41,280 nt of DNA from Pseudomonadota bacterium (GCA_022560695.1 JADFSP010000020.1:1-41280), one strand, 5' to 3'; shown: positions 16,401-25,271, numbered from the stretch's first letter. Notes: generated by a model from the letters alone, not told the origin. Made by a program: numbers and translations.

Positions 16401-19400
16401 AGAAGACGGCGATCAACGTCAGCAGCGGCGAAGACCCGGCAACCGTTGCCACTCCCGGAGACACTCTGCGCTATAGCCTGCGAATCGAAAACGCCATCGA
16501 CTCGCCGCTGAGCAACTTCAGTATCGGCGACGAGCTGGACCGGCTTAATGCGGTCCCGGTGTTTCAGGCAGGGACGCTGAACGTCATTACGCTGCCCGCC
16601 GGCGCGGACGCTTCGAATACGGATCCAAACGGTGGAGCGGCAGGCACCGGGTTGCTCGATGTTCGCAATCTCAGTCTCGGCGGCATTGGCGATAGTCTGC
16701 TTATCGAGTTCGAGGTTGTTCTGGCGCCCATTATCGCCAATGGCACCTACGTGACCAATCAGTCCGAGATCCTGCGCTCCGGTGTTGCGGTCCTGCTCAG
16801 TGACGATCCCAATATCAATGGCCCGGCTGATCCGAATATCGACGGTGACGAAGACCCGACACAGATTCTGATCGTGTCTGCGCCGGCCTTCGACGTCGAC
16901 AAGATATCCACCTACCTCGACGGTGACCCGAACGTACTGCTGGCCGGCGAAAGGCTCCGGTACACGATAACGGTGCAAAATATCGGCACGGACGACGCGC
17001 TGGACGTGACGCTCGTTGACCAGATTCCGGCCAATACGAATTATGTCGCGGGCAGCACTACGCTCAATGGCGTATCTGTGCCGGACTTGAGTGGGGGCGT
17101 ATCACCGCTGACCGGCGGCATCCTGCTTAACGCACCGGAGGATCCGACGCCGGGCACGATGCACGCTGTCGTTGCGCCGTCGCCAGACAACATCGCGACC
17201 ATTGTATTCGACGTTGTCGTGTTCCCGGATGCGGCCGACGGCACGGTGATATCCAACCAGGCATTCGTAAGCTCGATAGCCGGCGATGTATTCGATCAGC
17301 CATCGGACGACCCGCGCACATCGATCGTCGATGACCCCACGCGCGATGTCGTTGGTAGTCTGCCATTGATCTACGCGGAGAAATCCGCCGCGCTGCAAGT
17401 CGACCTGGGTTCCCCGAACATCGTCGATCCTGGTGACACGCTGCGCTACACGATTACGATTTACAACAACGGTACGATCCCGGCGACCAACGTTGACCTG
17501 ACTGACGCGGTGCCGGCAAATACCACGTATGTCGCCGATTCGCTGACCTTGAACGGTCTGCCGGTCGGCCAGCCTGACGGTGGCATCTCCCCGCTTATCG
17601 CCGGAATTCCGGTGAGCTCGACAGACCTGACGCCGCCCCTGCCGGGCGTCGGCGAGGGCACGTTGTCACCCGGTGAATCAGCGATCGTGCAGTTCGATCT
17701 GCGTGTTGATAACGGCGTGGCGACGGGCACGTTAATCAGCAATCAGGCCGTGGTCGGGAGCCAGGAGCTGCCGAACGTATTGACGGATGGCGACGGCAAC
17801 CCATCGACAGGACCGGAGCCGACGGTGGTTGTCGTCGGTGACGGCCAGCAACTTGCGATCAGCAAGAGCGTGTCGGTTGTCAACGGTGGTGCCGCATTAG
17901 CCGGAGCGACGCTCGAATACGTCGTGATCGTCGAGAACATTGCCGCTGTCCCGGCATTGTACGTGGTGATCACGGACGACCTGGATATGCCAGTCCCGGG
18001 CTACCTCACCTACGTCGACCAGTCAGCGACAATGAACGGTTTGACAGCCGGCATCAATGTCTCCGGGTCGATATTGACCGCCGACTACGCGTCTGTTTAC
18101 GGCGACTTGCAGCCGGGCGAAACAATTGTGTTCCGCTTCAGGGCGGTGATTGATCCGAATCTTGCCGTTGGCACGACCATTACAAATACCGCGGTCGCTA
18201 CCTGGAATCTGCCGCCGCAAACGGTGTCGGCGAGCGTCTCGATCGACGTCGGCGGCGTCGTTGGCTCCGGTACATTGAATGGCAGCGTCTGGCACGACGC
18301 AAATTTCGACAATACCCAGGATGGTGTTGAACGCTCGCTCGAGGGCTGGACGGTCGAGTTGCTCCGCGACGGTCAGTTGCTGCGGACGGCACTGACCGCG
18401 ATTGACGGCAGCTATCGCATGTCCAGTCTGCCGCCGAACGACCTCACGGGTGAACAATACGAGCTTCGCTTCAGCGCGCCGGGTGCGGGTGCGGCGACGG
18501 CGTTGCTGGGCCTGGCCGACTCGGCATACACCAATGATCTGCAGCGCATCGGTGACATCATCGTCGCGTCCGGCAGCAATTTGCAAAACCTCAATTTGCC
18601 GATCGATCCAAACGGCGTCGTGTATGACGCAATATTGCGGGCACCGGTTACCGGCGCGACACTTGTGATGGTGCAGGCGGGCAGCAGCATTCCGCTGCCG
18701 GCCGCCTGTTTCGACGATCCGGCGCAACAGAATCAGGTCACGCTGACAGACGGTTATTACAAGTTCGATCTCAATTTCGGCGACCTGGCGTGCACTAGTG
18801 GCGGCGACTATGAAATCCTGGTGACGGTGCCATTTAGTGGCTACGTTGCGGGCGAATCGGAATTGATTCCGCCGACGTCCAACGGCTCGACCGTGCCGTT
18901 CAATGTACCCGCATGTCCGGGCACGATGAACGACGCCATCGCCGCAACGGCCGAGCATTGCGAGGTGCAAACGTCCGAGTTCGCGCCGTCGCTTGCAGTA
19001 CCGGCCAGGAGCGCAGGTACCGTGTATCACTCGCACCTGACGCTGGACGACAGCCAGGCGCCGGGCTCCAGCCAGTTATTCAATAACCACATCCCGCTCG
19101 ACCCGATACTGACCGGCGCGCTTGCCATCACGAAGTCGACGCCGATGTTCAACGTGACGCGTGGGCAGCTTGTGCCGTACGTCATCACCGCGAGCAGCGT
19201 GGTCGGAGTCGAATTACAGGATGTCACGATTATCGACCGCTTTCCGGCGGGTTTCCGTTACGTTGAAGGGTCTGCGCGGATCGACGGGGTTGCAACCGAA
19301 CCCGTCGTGAACGGGCGGGAACTGTCCTGGCCCGGCATCACGGTCGCCGCCTCCGGCCGCCAGACACTGCAGTTGCTGCTCGCTGTCGGGGCTGCCGTCA

Positions 19401-20131
19401 GCGAAGGCGAATTCGTGAACCGCGCGCAGGCATTCAGCACATTGACCGGAAACGCGATGTCGGAAGAGGCGTCGGCTACGGTGCGCCTGATACCGGACCC
19501 GACGTTCGATTGCACCGATGTCACCGGCAAAGTTTTCGATGACACAAACCTCAACGGATACCAGGATGAGGGTGAAGCAGGAATAGCCGGCGTACGGCTG
19601 GTAACCGCGCGCGGCCTCGGTGCGGTCACGGACAACTCCGGCCGATTCCACATTACCTGTGCGATCACCCCGAACGAGAGTCGCGGCAGCAATTTCATTC
19701 TCAAGCTCGATGACCGAACGCTGCCAAGCGGTTTCCGGGTGTCGACGCGGCCCGTGCAAGTCCTGCGGGCAACGCGGGGTAAGGCACTGCGACTGAATTT
19801 CGGCGCGTCGATACACAGAGTCGTCGGTCTCGATTTGGCCGACGCCGTATTCGAGCCCGGCCGGATCGAAATGCGCGCGCTGTGGCAGCCGAGGATAGCG
19901 CTACTTCTGAAAGAACTTCAAAACGGACCGGCGGTTCTGCGCCTGTCCTATGTCGCTGACATCGAGGACGAGAAGCTGGTTGAGCGCCGGCTCAAATCCG
20001 TACAGCAGGAGATCACGGATGCCTGGGAGGACTTGAATTGCTGCTATGACCTGATCGTCGAACCCGAAGTGTTCTGGCGGCTCGGTGCTTCGCCGGATGT
20101 GCCGGATGTACGTGAGACGGACGGCAGGTGA
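13475..20131 (+). CDS. giant DUF11/SdrD-B-like repeat surface protein (2218 aa)
   Basis: A very large secreted protein. A long basic N-region precedes the signal-peptide core (residues about 29-45, ending TNAQAQS). Order: a unique N-terminal domain (about 46-147); two tandem copies of a block of about 490 residues (about 149-649 and 654-1137), each with LTDGTVGVLDHEDAHTV and Asp-rich DSDDPNVNG-type loops; three DUF11 domains (about 1140, 1295 and 1455 onward, e.g. GERLRYTITVQNIGTDDALDV); two SdrD-B/CarboxypepD-like domains (about 1600-1800, GSVWHDANFDNTQDGVE); another DUF11 (about 1875-2005); a last SdrD-B-like domain (about 2014, GKVFDDTNLNGYQDEGEAGI); and a unique 85-residue tail. No LPxTG, autotransporter barrel or obvious type I secretion signal was seen. 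It is probably an adhesin or extracellular filament or matrix protein, exported through its OmpA-barrel neighbour, whose start overlaps its stop. Confidence 0.88.
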   Translation: MAQYDISARVFRRISSLAKPTNSRRRATCLIILAASLWATNAQAQSCSDYPNGVMDGFAGDVAPSQLQIDRNCTIRNYPASNPLTTNFSFKTQPGQTDERWLIIFDNVVHTGNMSCNTVLNHKIWFTNGSSSKIQEGCQNLLIPVEKIDKQNPAGQTTASIGVPFTYTLTIPVLFDSATGTVINFSGSLNDVHGVIVWDDLNATGVDLTYLSHVAYWRDSGTPVPHTFSNVGGLLTFDISPIIPAGQQIEIEITVVLDVSPANVPGTQFINTAKWQFGRLIDGVFYQPLPGEWGISPPLTIAAPELVVTKSGPATLGRTLNLGEWGDFGIDVLNTGLSDAWNVTILDRLPDGATGGMCDIAPQVLSARVFAADGVTPVPGKGPLVEGTDFSLNYIGVPTCELTLTMLTAAATIGPNERLIITYRTRLDADSQDGAALTNVVGATRWFNGDSSNTDRITDTRTLTDGTVGVLDHEDAHTVTVALFGYFFEKTVANLTSGVSPTTTAAPGDTLRYTLRLQTTDGPLADFTFFDDLGELNASAVFVPGTLMLVPGTIPPGADTSNTDPNGGTNGAGILDIRGMNLPANSEVLIQFDITLDPTLIDGTVVTNQADLISGVKLADSDDPNVNGQADPSVAGDEDPTRVLIEAEPPPAPEKANTQATATIGEEFSYLITIPTVPHTAPLYDVRIFDDLTASAADLQFVDVTKISGSGSWTPVNTGTATSIVIEDPVNGIDIPAGEQIVIEITVLLLDTSTNVAGLTFTNTASYTYNLLDNNDTSVRPGGSGTTPPMTIVEPELTLEKGGPLQMRIGVPGTFTLDVHNTGGSPAHNLTITDILPNQADGNMCDAAPAAVTAQLFQADGTTPVAPPLTTGTDFAVTFNGDPVCTFTLSLLTAAAAIGPDERLIVTYQVSLDANAQQDATLTNIAGATEWFSVDVSVPNDQARTYTRTLTDGTVGVLDHEDAHTVVVFTPTLIFEKTAINVSSGEDPATVATPGDTLRYSLRIENAIDSPLSNFSIGDELDRLNAVPVFQAGTLNVITLPAGADASNTDPNGGAAGTGLLDVRNLSLGGIGDSLLIEFEVVLAPIIANGTYVTNQSEILRSGVAVLLSDDPNINGPADPNIDGDEDPTQILIVSAPAFDVDKISTYLDGDPNVLLAGERLRYTITVQNIGTDDALDVTLVDQIPANTNYVAGSTTLNGVSVPDLSGGVSPLTGGILLNAPEDPTPGTMHAVVAPSPDNIATIVFDVVVFPDAADGTVISNQAFVSSIAGDVFDQPSDDPRTSIVDDPTRDVVGSLPLIYAEKSAALQVDLGSPNIVDPGDTLRYTITIYNNGTIPATNVDLTDAVPANTTYVADSLTLNGLPVGQPDGGISPLIAGIPVSSTDLTPPLPGVGEGTLSPGESAIVQFDLRVDNGVATGTLISNQAVVGSQELPNVLTDGDGNPSTGPEPTVVVVGDGQQLAISKSVSVVNGGAALAGATLEYVVIVENIAAVPALYVVITDDLDMPVPGYLTYVDQSATMNGLTAGINVSGSILTADYASVYGDLQPGETIVFRFRAVIDPNLAVGTTITNTAVATWNLPPQTVSASVSIDVGGVVGSGTLNGSVWHDANFDNTQDGVERSLEGWTVELLRDGQLLRTALTAIDGSYRMSSLPPNDLTGEQYELRFSAPGAGAATALLGLADSAYTNDLQRIGDIIVASGSNLQNLNLPIDPNGVVYDAILRAPVTGATLVMVQAGSSIPLPAACFDDPAQQNQVTLTDGYYKFDLNFGDLACTSGGDYEILVTVPFSGYVAGESELIPPTSNGSTVPFNVPACPGTMNDAIAATAEHCEVQTSEFAPSLAVPARSAGTVYHSHLTLDDSQAPGSSQLFNNHIPLDPILTGALAITKSTPMFNVTRGQLVPYVITASSVVGVELQDVTIIDRFPAGFRYVEGSARIDGVATEPVVNGRELSWPGITVAASGRQTLQLLLAVGAAVSEGEFVNRAQAFSTLTGNAMSEEASATVRLIPDPTFDCTDVTGKVFDDTNLNGYQDEGEAGIAGVRLVTARGLGAVTDNSGRFHITCAITPNESRGSNFILKLDDRTLPSGFRVSTRPVQVLRATRGKALRLNFGASIHRVVGLDLADAVFEPGRIEMRALWQPRIALLLKELQNGPAVLRLSYVADIEDEKLVERRLKSVQQEITDAWEDLNCCYDLIVEPEVFWRLGASPDVPDVRETDGR
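13919..16887 (+). repeat. intragenic tandem duplication of about 1.46 kb
   Basis: Block 1 (about 13919-15421) and block 2 (about 15434-16887) encode similar proteins throughout. Matched landmarks are TLTDGTVGVLDHEDAHTV at 14858 and 16319 (offset 1461 bases) and DPNxNGxADPxxxGDEDPT at 15341 and 16805 (offset 1464). DNA identity is high only in short stretches, so this is an old duplication that has diverged. Confidence 0.85.
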
Positions 20132-23100
20132 ACGAGATGTCGATGCGAAGCTGCACGATTATTATTTGCGCCGCACTGGCGCCGGCGTTCGTCATGGCCC
20201 CGGCACAGGTCTCCGCGCAAGGCGCCAGCGAGCTGCCAATCGGAGAGGCCGTCGAACGGCATCTGCCCGTCGATGAATCGTTCATGGAGTGGCTCAAGGA
20301 TCCGGATACTCTCGGCACGGAAGTCGGCGACATCATTGAAACGCGCGAAGTGCTGACTGATGAACTTGAAACCATCAAGCTCAGGAATCTCGTGCCGCCG
20401 ATTCGCTTCGCGTCCGGTGTGGCCGATATTCCGGAGACGACGATCGAGGCGCTGGGCAGCATTCTCGGGCGGATGCGGCACCGTAAAAACGTTCGCCTGC
20501 ACCTTGTCGGGCACGCGGACAATCGTCCCTTGTCGAATGCGCTCATAAAAATCTACGGTGACAACGCGGGATTGTCGCGGGAGCGTGCCGGACAGGTCGC
20601 CGAGCATATTCAAACAGCACTCGCGTTGCCGCCGGAGGCGATTTCCTACGAGTGGGCCGGTGACGACGTTCCGGTCGCCACGAATTCCACAGAGGAGGGA
20701 AGAGCCCTTAACCGGCGTGTCGAGGTCGAGGTCTGGTACGACGAAATCAGGGACAAGGTCGCACTGGAGGAATTCCTGGTCCCGCACGAGATCAAGCGCA
20801 CCAAGGTGTGCCGCATGGAAACGGTCTGCAAGCTGCGTTACGTCCAGGGTCGTGCGCGGCGCGCCAGGGTACAAAATCTGATCGCTCCATTGTATTTCGA
20901 CGAAGACTCGATCGACGTTTCCGCAGACTTCGTGGAGCAGATTCGACAAGGCTTTGATAATCTGCGCAACAAGCAAAATGTCGTCGTCAAGTTCATGGGA
21001 TTCACCGATGACTCACCACTGACCGGAAGGGTGGAGCGTATCTACGGAACCCACGTCGGCTTGTCCAAGGCCAGGGCGCGACGGGTTGCATTGGCTGTGC
21101 AGGATGGCCTGGGCCTGGCCACCGCGGCCGTGGACAGCGATGGCCTCGGTGCGTCGAGACCGCTCGCTTCCAACAATTCTGCCCGGGGACGGGCGCGCAA
21201 TCGTCGCATCGAAGTGGAGTTCTGGTACGACGACGCGCTGCAGGAACTTCCGGATGAGCCGCAACTCTGCCCCGGCGCGGCCGGGGCCGAAATGGTGACG
21301 AAGGTATATGAGCCTCCGTGGGGCGCCATCGAACCGCTGCAGTTCAGCGGGGGAAAGCCGGTGCTGCCGCCGGGTTATGGCCGAAACCTGCTCCGTGCCC
21401 TGGCGGACGTCGCCGGCAAAACCAATGCACGCTTGCGCTTTGTGGGTTACACGAGCAATGAGCGCCTGGATCGGCGCACCGCGCTCGTGTATATGGACGA
21501 CATCGGGCTTTCGACCGCTCGTGCGCGCAGAGCGATGGAAGCTGTTGGCGAGCAGCTTCAGGCAACGACGGTTGAGATGGAATACGAGGGACACGGTTAC
21601 GTGCACTCCGACGATGTCGTCAACGCCGGATTTGTACAGGGCAAGACCTCGCATGTCGCCGTGCAAGTCATCTACGACGAACTCGCGATACTCGACGATT
21701 ACGAAGGTGTGGACATCACGCGCATTACCAGGGAGTTGAGTCCAAAGAATCCGCTTGGCCTGAACCTCATGCGCATCACCGTGGACGGAGAGCCGATCGA
21801 CGATCCGGACAGGAGCTCATCCGACATACAGCGTTGTACCGACGTCGCGTTCGAAGGCGCCAGCATACAGTTCGCGTTTGACAATCTCAGGTCAGCACCG
21901 CGCCTGAGCGTGACAGCATATCCGCCCAGCGTGGCGATTCCGGATGAACTGGAGCCCGCGGCAAACAGCCCCACGGTGCGATTCAGGATGTATACGAACT
22001 ACCAGCACTTTATCGGCAAGTCAGAAGTCCGGATTTTCAATGAATCACAATCAACGCAGTCAGATCCCATCGACGTTGTCGAGATCGACGGTGAAGGACT
22101 GGCGACATGGCAGCCGGGCGCGTGGCAGCTCAAAACGCCGGTGCGGGAACTGAAGTACGTGTTGCGTGCGTACGGTCAGGATGGCAATTTCGATGAAACG
22201 CTGCCGCAGCCGCTTTGGCTGGTGCATCAGAAAGGCGGTGATGGCGGAGCAGAATCCGGCAAGGAGGCATCGCCGCCGGACATTCGATTGCTTTCCGCTT
22301 ACGGCGAGAGTGGGCTGACTCGTCAAAATATCGGACTCAGCAGCGGCACCGTCATCGTCCGCGGCGACAGCATTCCGGCCGGACACAAGGTCTGGGTTGC
22401 AGGGCGGCCCGTACCGGTCGACGAGAACGGCAGTTTCATCACGGAGGAGATTCTGCCGACGGGCAAGCACACTGTCGAAGTCGCCATCGTCGACGAGGAC
22501 GACGTGGGCGAGTTGTACCTGCGCGACCTGGAATTCGAGACCAACGACTGGTTTTACGTCGGCATGGCCGACCTCACGCTGTCCCGAAACAGCGTGAATG
22601 GCCCGGCCGATTTGCTGCGCGGCCAAAACCCGGTTTATGACTATGATTCGTCACTGGATGGCCGGCTGGCGTTCTTCGTCGACGGCAAGTTCGGCAATCA
22701 CTGGCGACTGTCGGCAAGCGCGGACACGCAGGAGGGGTCGCTGAAGAATCTGTTCAGTAATTTCATGGACAAGTCGCCCGGATCGGTGTTCCGGCGAATC
22801 GACCCGGATTACTACTATCCCACCTTCGGCGATGACAGCACGGTGGAGGAAATGGCGCCGACCACCGGCAAGTTCTTCGTCCGTCTGAGCAAGGATGAGA
22901 ACTACGGCATGTGGGGTAATTTCAAGACAGCTTACATGAACAATGAGCTGGCGCAGGTGGACCGTGGCCTGTACGGCGGCAACCTGCATATTCAGTCGAA
23001 GTCGACGACGAGCTTCGGTGAGCAACGGTTTGCATTTGACGTCTTCGCGGCCGAACCCGGAACGATCCCGAGCAGGGAAGAGTTTCGGGGCACGGGCGGA

Positions 23101-25239
23101 TCTCTGTACTTTCTGCAACGGCAGGACATTTCGGTCGGATCCGAACGCGTGCGAATCGAGGTTCGCGACAGAGCATCGGGCATCGTGACCGGCGTGTTCA
23201 ATCTGAGGCCCGTGCTCGACTACGACATCGACTACATTCAGGGCCGCATAATGCTTGCCGAGCCGCTTGCATCGACGGCTGCCGACAATCTCCTGGTTCG
23301 AGGCGGCGCGCTGACCGGCGATGAGGCTTACCTGGTGGTCCGCTACGAATATTCGCCTGGCTTCGAGGAGATAGATGCGCTGGCCGTGGGCGCCCAGGCC
23401 CATTACTGGGCCGGCGATCATTTTCGGGTCGGTCTGACGTCGAACACCAACGAGCAGGACGATGGCGACAGCAGTCTCAGCGCTGCCGACATCATGCTGA
23501 GGATCAGCGCGGAGTCCTGGTTGAAGCTGCAAGTCGCGAAGACTGCAGGGCTCGTGTCCACGCCGCGATTTTCTGACGACGGCGGCTTCGAATTCTACGG
23601 TTACGACGACTCGTCCTTCACGAGCGCCGATGCGGGCGCGTATCGGGCGGATATCAGCATTGGAATCAGTGATTTTCTGCCATTGGAAAACGGTCAGATT
23701 TCCCTCTACGTGCAGGAAGTCGACGCGGGATTTTCTGCGCCGGGTCTGGCGACCGTCACGGATACGAAAAACCATGGCGGCTCGATCAAATTGCCGATTG
23801 CGGAAAGATTCACACTGGTGGCCAAGGCCGACAACAGGGTTCAGAGCCAGGGTCTCGAAACGAGAATATACGAGCTCAATGTCACGTATCAGATGAACGA
23901 CAACTGGGATGTCAGCACGGGCTACAGGACAGATACGCGCACCGACAACTCTGCCGTCGTGCCGCTGACGCAAGAGCAAGGGCAGCGCGCCGATGCCGTG
24001 GTGCAACTGGGTTACGACTCCGGGGCCAGTTGGCGTGCCTACGGTTTCGTGCAGGATACGGTGTCGGTCTCGGGCAATCGGCAGACCAATGCTCGCATTG
24101 GCGCGGGCGGCTCGTACCGGATCTCAGATCGCCTGAGTGTCGATGCCGAAGTCTCGGACGGCGATCTCGGCCTCGGCGGAAAGATCGGCTCGAACTATCT
24201 GCATTCCGATCGCACAAGCGTGTATCTGAACTACTCGCTCGAAGACGAGCGCAGCGACAATGGACAGCGCGGCTACAGGGGTCGTGAAGGCAACCTGGTC
24301 GCCGGCGTCAAGACACGATTCTCGGACAGCGCAAGCGTCTACCTCGAGGAGAGGTATCAGCACAATAATTCGATGACCGGGCTGACTCATGCAACCGGTG
24401 TCAGCCTTGCCCCGACCGAGCGCTGGAACCTGGGGCTGAACGCGGATATCGGTGCGCTGCAGAATATGCAGACGGGTGCCGAAACAGATCGCATCGCAGG
24501 CGGAATTCACATCGGCTACGGTTTCGACTCGATGCAGATCTCGAGCGCCATCGAATATCGCTACGATACGACGGAACAGACGGATCTCAGCAAGACTGAA
24601 AGAACGACGTGGCTGTTCAGGAATAATTTCAAATACCAGATCACACCCGGAGCACGCCTGCTTGGAAAGCTGAATCACTCCAACAGCAAAAGCTCTCTGG
24701 GCACATTCTATGACGGTGGCTTTACCGAGGCCGTACTCGGCTTCGCGTACCGTCCGGTCAGGCATGACCGGATGAATGCCCTGGTCAAGTACACCTACTT
24801 TTATAATGTTCCGACGACCGATCAGATAACGCTGCAGAACATTGCGGCCGAGTTCATCCAGAAAAGCCATATTGCGGCCGTGGATATTACCTACGATCTC
24901 ACGCCTGCCGTTTCGATCGGCGGCAAATACGCATATCGCCTGGGCCAGGTGAGCCTGGACAGGGAGAGTCCGCAATTTTTCGACAACGGCGCAAGGCTCA
25001 TCGTGCTTCGAGTCGATTGGCGCTTCCGGGAAAACTGGGAGGGCCTGATCGAGGCACGCGTGCTCGACATGCCGGATCTGTCAGAGCGTCGCAGCGGAGC
25101 CCTCGTGACAGTCTCTCGATACCTCGGCGATCACCTCAAAGTCGGCGTCGGATACAATTTTACGGATTTCTCGGACGACCTCACGGATCTCAGCTTTACC
25201 CACCAGGGCGTGTTTCTCAACCTGACCGGCGCACTCTGA
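20128..25239 (+). CDS. outer-membrane protein with three OmpA-like domains and a C-terminal beta-barrel (1703 aa)
   Basis: After a signal peptide (ending AQVSAQG) come three tandem OmpA-like domains. OmpA-1 (about 83-205) has GHADNRPLS, GLSRERA and NRRVEVEVWYDE. OmpA-2 (about 243-370) has GFTDDSPLT, GLSKARA and NRRIEVEFWYDD. OmpA-3 (about 394-521) is degenerate, with GYTSNERLD, GLSTARA and no NRR. Two beta-sandwich-like regions follow (about 540-800, e.g. GTVIVRGDSIPAGHKVWVAG), then about 900 residues of alternating polar/aromatic strands typical of a large outer-membrane barrel (805-1703). The GTG at 20128 overlaps the previous stop by four bases. An ATG at 20137 behind AGGTGA is an equally good start. 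It probably anchors to peptidoglycan and exports or holds the DUF11 protein; that role is inference. Confidence 0.88.
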   Translation: MNEMSMRSCTIIICAALAPAFVMAPAQVSAQGASELPIGEAVERHLPVDESFMEWLKDPDTLGTEVGDIIETREVLTDELETIKLRNLVPPIRFASGVADIPETTIEALGSILGRMRHRKNVRLHLVGHADNRPLSNALIKIYGDNAGLSRERAGQVAEHIQTALALPPEAISYEWAGDDVPVATNSTEEGRALNRRVEVEVWYDEIRDKVALEEFLVPHEIKRTKVCRMETVCKLRYVQGRARRARVQNLIAPLYFDEDSIDVSADFVEQIRQGFDNLRNKQNVVVKFMGFTDDSPLTGRVERIYGTHVGLSKARARRVALAVQDGLGLATAAVDSDGLGASRPLASNNSARGRARNRRIEVEFWYDDALQELPDEPQLCPGAAGAEMVTKVYEPPWGAIEPLQFSGGKPVLPPGYGRNLLRALADVAGKTNARLRFVGYTSNERLDRRTALVYMDDIGLSTARARRAMEAVGEQLQATTVEMEYEGHGYVHSDDVVNAGFVQGKTSHVAVQVIYDELAILDDYEGVDITRITRELSPKNPLGLNLMRITVDGEPIDDPDRSSSDIQRCTDVAFEGASIQFAFDNLRSAPRLSVTAYPPSVAIPDELEPAANSPTVRFRMYTNYQHFIGKSEVRIFNESQSTQSDPIDVVEIDGEGLATWQPGAWQLKTPVRELKYVLRAYGQDGNFDETLPQPLWLVHQKGGDGGAESGKEASPPDIRLLSAYGESGLTRQNIGLSSGTVIVRGDSIPAGHKVWVAGRPVPVDENGSFITEEILPTGKHTVEVAIVDEDDVGELYLRDLEFETNDWFYVGMADLTLSRNSVNGPADLLRGQNPVYDYDSSLDGRLAFFVDGKFGNHWRLSASADTQEGSLKNLFSNFMDKSPGSVFRRIDPDYYYPTFGDDSTVEEMAPTTGKFFVRLSKDENYGMWGNFKTAYMNNELAQVDRGLYGGNLHIQSKSTTSFGEQRFAFDVFAAEPGTIPSREEFRGTGGSLYFLQRQDISVGSERVRIEVRDRASGIVTGVFNLRPVLDYDIDYIQGRIMLAEPLASTAADNLLVRGGALTGDEAYLVVRYEYSPGFEEIDALAVGAQAHYWAGDHFRVGLTSNTNEQDDGDSSLSAADIMLRISAESWLKLQVAKTAGLVSTPRFSDDGGFEFYGYDDSSFTSADAGAYRADISIGISDFLPLENGQISLYVQEVDAGFSAPGLATVTDTKNHGGSIKLPIAERFTLVAKADNRVQSQGLETRIYELNVTYQMNDNWDVSTGYRTDTRTDNSAVVPLTQEQGQRADAVVQLGYDSGASWRAYGFVQDTVSVSGNRQTNARIGAGGSYRISDRLSVDAEVSDGDLGLGGKIGSNYLHSDRTSVYLNYSLEDERSDNGQRGYRGREGNLVAGVKTRFSDSASVYLEERYQHNNSMTGLTHATGVSLAPTERWNLGLNADIGALQNMQTGAETDRIAGGIHIGYGFDSMQISSAIEYRYDTTEQTDLSKTERTTWLFRNNFKYQITPGARLLGKLNHSNSKSSLGTFYDGGFTEAVLGFAYRPVRHDRMNALVKYTYFYNVPTTDQITLQNIAAEFIQKSHIAAVDITYDLTPAVSIGGKYAYRLGQVSLDRESPQFFDNGARLIVLRVDWRFRENWEGLIEARVLDMPDLSERRSGALVTVSRYLGDHLKVGVGYNFTDFSDDLTDLSFTHQGVFLNLTGAL

Positions 25240-25271
25240 CAGCCGCGACGGCCAGAAATCACCACCGCGTT

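Noticed and set aside
22651..24006. Long minus-strand open frame (451 codons) opposite the OmpA-barrel gene; similar ones at 14753-15958, 26020-27258, 3434-4399 and 39929-41188
   Set aside because: They lie wholly opposite strongly supported genes, have low-complexity Arg/His/Val-rich translations without domains, and are expected in GC-rich DNA with biased third positions.
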